Source of the DNA: Petasospora fabianii
Taxonomy: Eukaryota; Ascomycota; Saccharomycetes; Phaffomycetales; Wickerhamomycetaceae
Reading direction: 5' to 3'
NCBI GenBank assembly: GCA_022641835.1
Contig: CP048725.1
Location: 1-64,000 of the forward strand
Length of the DNA: 64,000 bases
Below the pieces are notes generated by a model that saw nothing but the letters and a program-made list of their open reading frames with translations, made no database searches and had not been told where the DNA came from. Position 1 is the stretch's first letter, and the number at the start of each line of letters is the position of its first letter. The translations under genes were made by a program, and so were the position numbers. Positions 60,377 to 64,000 of the stretch are shown piece after piece.

Positions 60377-61420
60377 AATTGTCGAGTTGATGGATGGAGT
60401 TGAAGATCATGAATCAATGTGTCTGCTATGTGATGATCTCCCATGCTGATGCTGTTGCATGTCTTAGACCACCAGATCATCAGAACATCAGCCATTGCGA
60501 GCTATGATCTGGAGAACTGCAAGATATATATATTGTTAAGGGTCCATTGTTTTACCTTCTACTCCCTGTGTGCCCCTCTTTGCTTTTTATATGCATGTTT
60601 AACGAAGATTCCGATGCTGTATATACTTTCGCCAAAACTCATCGTAAAATATCTTCGAAACCGCTGTGGGCTAAATAAAGAATTGGCCCTTAGCTTAGAA
60701 GAGAATAACTACACATAGTAGGGAATATAATGGCATAATCAAAACACTTATAGCTCACCTTTTAATTTTTTTCCAAAAAGGTATTCTATATTGAGATAAA
60801 ATTCAAGAATATATAAAGATTGGACGTTACAGTTCATTTTAATTTTTGAAAATTCTCTGGATACTGGGTGGAATTCTGACTGCAAGTTTGAATATTAGGC
60901 TGTCTAATCGAGTGTCTCCAGGTTCATAATGCTTGCGCCAGATTTTAGCTGATTGGTATGTTTAGCTTATGTCTGTATGCAATGTGTATTCAGCTTATCA
61001 CCGACATCTCCAGGGGTCGTCTTGGCTCCCTGTCAGTCTTTTTTAGAACGCACGCACACATGGATATCCCTGGTGACAGTCTGTACTTGGTTTTTATCAC
61101 CAAACATGGCCAGACTTGTCCAACACGATGCTTCTTTCCCCCCACATCTCGTAGTACTAGTGCAAATCACTTTACTCGAGATAAGCGAGTATGCGCACGG
61201 TGACGTCTATAGTGTTTTTAGCACAGCCCTGGGTGTTCGGGTTTCCCAAGGTTTCCAGAAGTTGGGGAAGACGTGTGCCAACAGCCTACGCGGCAAAACC
61301 TGCCAAACCCTTTCATAGCACCTGTCTGAAGCCTTTGAAAAGCTCTAAAGCGCACAGATAACCACCACAGCGGTACACTATCCCCGTCTTCAGCCACACA
61401 CTCTTTTCGACACCGCAACA
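60377..61420. other. Intergenic, UGO1 3' region and KHA1 promoter
   Basis: About 1 kb. The part near 60740-60860 is AT-rich with long T runs, but I found no clean yeast ARS consensus. Short open frames at 60953-61318 and on the other strand lack features. The ~100 bases before KHA1 are C/A-rich without ATG. Confidence 0.5.
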
Positions 61421-63616
61421 ATGGCTGTCAGCGAAGTCGGCGGAATCATCGCAGGGCGTGATCCGCTCGAGTATGTCGCGTCAAGCCCCATAACTCTCTT
61501 CCTCTTTCAGGCCATCTTCATCATTGGTCTCTGCCAGTTGATCCATATACCACTCTCCCTCATGCGTCAGCCGCGAGTCATTGCAGAGGTCATCACTGGT
61601 ATCTTGTTGGGTCCGACTGCCTTGGGTCACATCCCTGGTTTCACTGACAAGTGTTTCCCGGCTAGTTCGATTCCATCCTTAACGCTTGTTGCCAACTTGG
61701 GTGTTATCCTCTTCTTATTTCTTGTCGGCTTGGAAGTTGATATCCCATTCATCAAGAAAAACATCAAGACGGCACTCAGTGTTTGCTTGATCAACATGTC
61801 CTTGCCATTTGGACTTGGTGCTGCCATCTCCGTTGGGTTGTACAACCATTATGCAGAGCCCCACCTCAAATTCTCCACATATTTAGTGTTCATCTCCGTT
61901 GCGATGTGTATTACTGCCTTCCCTGTTCTTGCCAGAATCTTGACCGAATTGAGATTGTTGAAAGAACGCGTTGGTACTCTCGTCTTGGCGGCTGGTATCG
62001 TCAACGATGTTATTGGGTGGATGTTGTTGGCATTGTCTGTGACTTTGGCTAATTCTGGAAGTGGTATCAATACATTGTACATCTTACTCGTCACTGTTGG
62101 ATGGGGTCTCTTTGTCATCTATCCGATCCGTTGGCTACTTGTGAAGGTCATCTTAAGAAAAGATCTCGCATCGGGGAACCTCTCCCGTTTCTCCATCCTC
62201 ATCATTATGATCTTGGTGTTCATCTCCTCTTTCTTCACAGATATCATCGGTGTCCACCCGATCTTTGGTGCATTCCTTATTGGTATTGTCGTACCCCGTG
62301 AACACGGGTTTGTCATCTCCCTCACACAAAAGATTGAAGATATGGTTCATATCATTATGATTCCAATCTATTTTGCGCTTGCTGGGTTTAATGCAGATTT
62401 GTCTGCATTGACCGATGGTATTGATTGGGCTTATACCATTGCCCTAATTATTGTTGCCGTTGTGTCCAAGGTTGGCGGTGGTGCCATTGCTGCCAAATGG
62501 AACGGCTTGTTCTGGAGGGAAAGTTTCACTGTCGGTATTCTTATGTCTTGTAAAGGTATTGTGGAGATTGTTGTTCTTAACATTGGTCTCAATGCTGGTA
62601 TCATCACACAAAAAGTGTTCTCCATGTTTGTTCTTATGGCCTTGGTGTCGACTTTCCTCACTACACCATTGACCATGTGGGTCTATCCAAGGTCATATAG
62701 AGAGAAGGTTCAGAGATACGCAAGAGGTGAACTTGATTGGGATGGAAAGAACTTTATTGAACCTCCAGTTAAGGAGGACAACAGCTCAGGCTCCACTGCA
62801 CTAGATGAGATCTTCAAAATTAACCGCGTGCTTTATAATGTCGAGGAATCATCTGATATTCTCTCGCTGCTGAAATTCACCGAGCTTCTCTATGGTCCAC
62901 CGCCAGTATTGGCCAAGGAACCACTTTGCAACGTTATCCTCTTGAGAGAACTCACTGAACGTACTGCTGATTTGATTGGTGCAACTCAGACCGCTGCTGA
63001 ACCAAGCGATGAGATGATATATGACGATGATGTTCGTCTTGGTCTCTTACGCAAGATGTTTGAGTACACTCATATCCCATTCAAAGGTGAGATCTCATAC
63101 TATGTTGAACAGGACAGATTGGCTACATATTGGGACCATGCTGTGAATCGTCATGACTTTGTCGTGTATTCTCTACCATCAGCCAGGGTTGATGCTCGTC
63201 TCGCACTCAGTTTACGCCAGCGTATCGATTCAAGGTCTGAAGGATCTGCATGTTTTGGTATGCTCATTGCTGATTCTGTGAAACAAACGAGGTTCCTCAA
63301 GTTGGCTGTCAAATTCTCTGCTATCAGTGAATGGACCAACAAGGCCATCGTACATTTGGCATGTATGGCTGCTCAAAACAATACAGCAAGAATTGGCTCT
63401 GTACTTGTTTTCCCAAATCCTGAGATACCACAGAAGCAGTTTGATGCCTTGGTGGAGGCCATGAGTTCTAAATGTAAGATTGAGTGTGTCCTCACTGAGA
63501 CTTTATCCGATGTTGGTGATGGACTCTTGATTGCTCCATTGGTCCCGGAGACCGTTGTGGAATTTGTTGGCTCTACATCTGCTGCTGGTGTTGATACTCT
63601 ACTCGTTACCAAATGA
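61421..63616 (+). CDS. KHA1: K+/H+ antiporter Kha1 (CPA2 family)
   Basis: Kha1 is an intracellular (Golgi-like) cation/proton antiporter involved in pH and potassium homeostasis. The 731-residue product is shorter than yeast Kha1 (873), mostly in the C-terminal tail. The membrane domain covers about 20-425 with 12-13 spans. It contains MRQPRVIAEVITGILLGPTA, LVANLGVILFLFLVGLEVDI, ARILTELRLLKERVGTLVLA with AAGIVNDVIGW (the ion-site ND of this family), GVHPIFGAFLIGIVVPREHG and CKGIVEIVVLNIGL. The soluble C-terminal ~300 residues resemble the Usp-like tail of fungal Kha1. The start is the first ATG with a C/A-rich leader. It is convergent with SDC1. Confidence 0.95.
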   Translation: MAVSEVGGIIAGRDPLEYVASSPITLFLFQAIFIIGLCQLIHIPLSLMRQPRVIAEVITGILLGPTALGHIPGFTDKCFPASSIPSLTLVANLGVILFLFLVGLEVDIPFIKKNIKTALSVCLINMSLPFGLGAAISVGLYNHYAEPHLKFSTYLVFISVAMCITAFPVLARILTELRLLKERVGTLVLAAGIVNDVIGWMLLALSVTLANSGSGINTLYILLVTVGWGLFVIYPIRWLLVKVILRKDLASGNLSRFSILIIMILVFISSFFTDIIGVHPIFGAFLIGIVVPREHGFVISLTQKIEDMVHIIMIPIYFALAGFNADLSALTDGIDWAYTIALIIVAVVSKVGGGAIAAKWNGLFWRESFTVGILMSCKGIVEIVVLNIGLNAGIITQKVFSMFVLMALVSTFLTTPLTMWVYPRSYREKVQRYARGELDWDGKNFIEPPVKEDNSSGSTALDEIFKINRVLYNVEESSDILSLLKFTELLYGPPPVLAKEPLCNVILLRELTERTADLIGATQTAAEPSDEMIYDDDVRLGLLRKMFEYTHIPFKGEISYYVEQDRLATYWDHAVNRHDFVVYSLPSARVDARLALSLRQRIDSRSEGSACFGMLIADSVKQTRFLKLAVKFSAISEWTNKAIVHLACMAAQNNTARIGSVLVFPNPEIPQKQFDALVEAMSSKCKIECVLTETLSDVGDGLLIAPLVPETVVEFVGSTSAAGVDTLLVTK

Positions 63617-63740
63617 TGACTGTTTTTCCCCCTCCGTTTCGTTCTACTGTTGCTTTTGCTCCTCTTAACGTTCATTCTTATAGTTCATGATCTATTCGTA
63701 ATCCATCATTGTTTGTTGTATATCAATTTTCCTTGTAATT

Positions 63741-64000
63741 TTAGTTCTTACTCTCTTCATTTTTCTTTATCAACCACTCTCCAAGTACTTTCAATGGTTC
63801 ATCAGGTTTCTCCTTAGCTAACAACCTCACACCTTCCAATAATGAAGGCGTAACATGTTCATTCAACCATTTTCTCACGGGGGCACCTCCAATGACCTCA
63901 TGTGGAGCACCGGCATCTGTCGGTACATTGTAGGATAGTGTAGTTGGGATTGGAGTTCCCTCGGTCTTGATACTGAGGTTCTCTTGCTTGGCTCGAAGCT
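63741..64000 (-). CDS. SDC1: COMPASS subunit Sdc1 (Dpy-30 domain), 3' part only
   Basis: Sdc1 is a small subunit of the Set1/COMPASS histone H3K4 methyltransferase. Only the last 85 residues are inside the window, and the 5' end lies beyond base 64000. The fragment ends at TAA 63741-63743. It contains GGAPVRKWLNEHVTPSLLEG and VRLLAKEKPDEPLKVLGEWL, the Dpy-30 motif that forms a helical hairpin dimer and docks Bre2. A short non-conserved tail, IKKNEESKN, follows. It is convergent with KHA1, with 124 bases between stops. Confidence 0.88.
   Translation of the reverse strand, partial: LRAKQENLSIKTEGTPIPTTLSYNVPTDAGAPHEVIGGAPVRKWLNEHVTPSLLEGVRLLAKEKPDEPLKVLGEWLIKKNEESKN

Overview
The window looks like nuclear DNA of a budding yeast (Saccharomycotina). 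Genes are compact, and the few introns sit near the 5' ends, with GTAAGT/GTGAGT donors and TACTAAC-type branch points. Nearly every gene has a clear counterpart in Saccharomyces cerevisiae. CTG codons fall where relatives have leucine, for example in the HECT domain of TOM1 (44081-44083, minus strand) and in SMM1 (655-657). That argues for the standard code and against the CUG-Ser and CUG-Ala clades. I cannot name the genus.

Left third (1-23.8 kb): SMM1 (tRNA dihydrouridine synthase, one intron), TIM23, SEC20 and HAM1 are followed by a 2.5 kb non-coding stretch. Next comes an MFS sugar transporter interrupted by a single in-frame TGA where relatives have tryptophan. After it lie an unrecognised, probably mitochondrial protein, a Sak1/Tos3/Elm1-type kinase, MIH1 (Cdc25 phosphatase, one intron) and a two-finger C2H2 transcription factor with an unusually long upstream region.

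Middle (24-43 kb): a small Q-rich protein of unknown function, CET1 (mRNA capping), ALG5 (N-glycan precursor synthesis, one intron), an SPT21/Ams2-like histone-gene regulator, an Aft-type iron-regulator homologue with a changed zinc ligand, SEC21 (COPI), CAF40 (CCR4-NOT), HSP10 and PRP3 (U4/U6 snRNP).

Right third (43.4-64 kb): the 3348-residue HECT ligase TOM1, DIA4 (mitochondrial seryl-tRNA synthetase), RPL27 (one intron), a coiled-coil protein with CDK sites and two KEN boxes, UGO1 (mitochondrial fusion), KHA1 (K+/H+ antiporter) and the 3' end of SDC1 (COMPASS) at the right edge.

The genes are mostly housekeeping and do not form one pathway or cluster. I saw no tRNA or rRNA gene, CRISPR array, retroelement or DNA transposon. 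The long gaps lie mainly upstream of regulatory and transporter genes. No wholly new multi-gene system is visible. The points most worth checking are the stop codon in the sugar transporter, the zinc-ligand change in the Aft homologue, the G1/S-type site cluster upstream of SPT21, the MIH1 intron hairpin, the ATG-free leader of the C2H2 factor, and the unknown proteins at 9.1-10.3, 25.0-25.6 and 56.9-58.6 kb.
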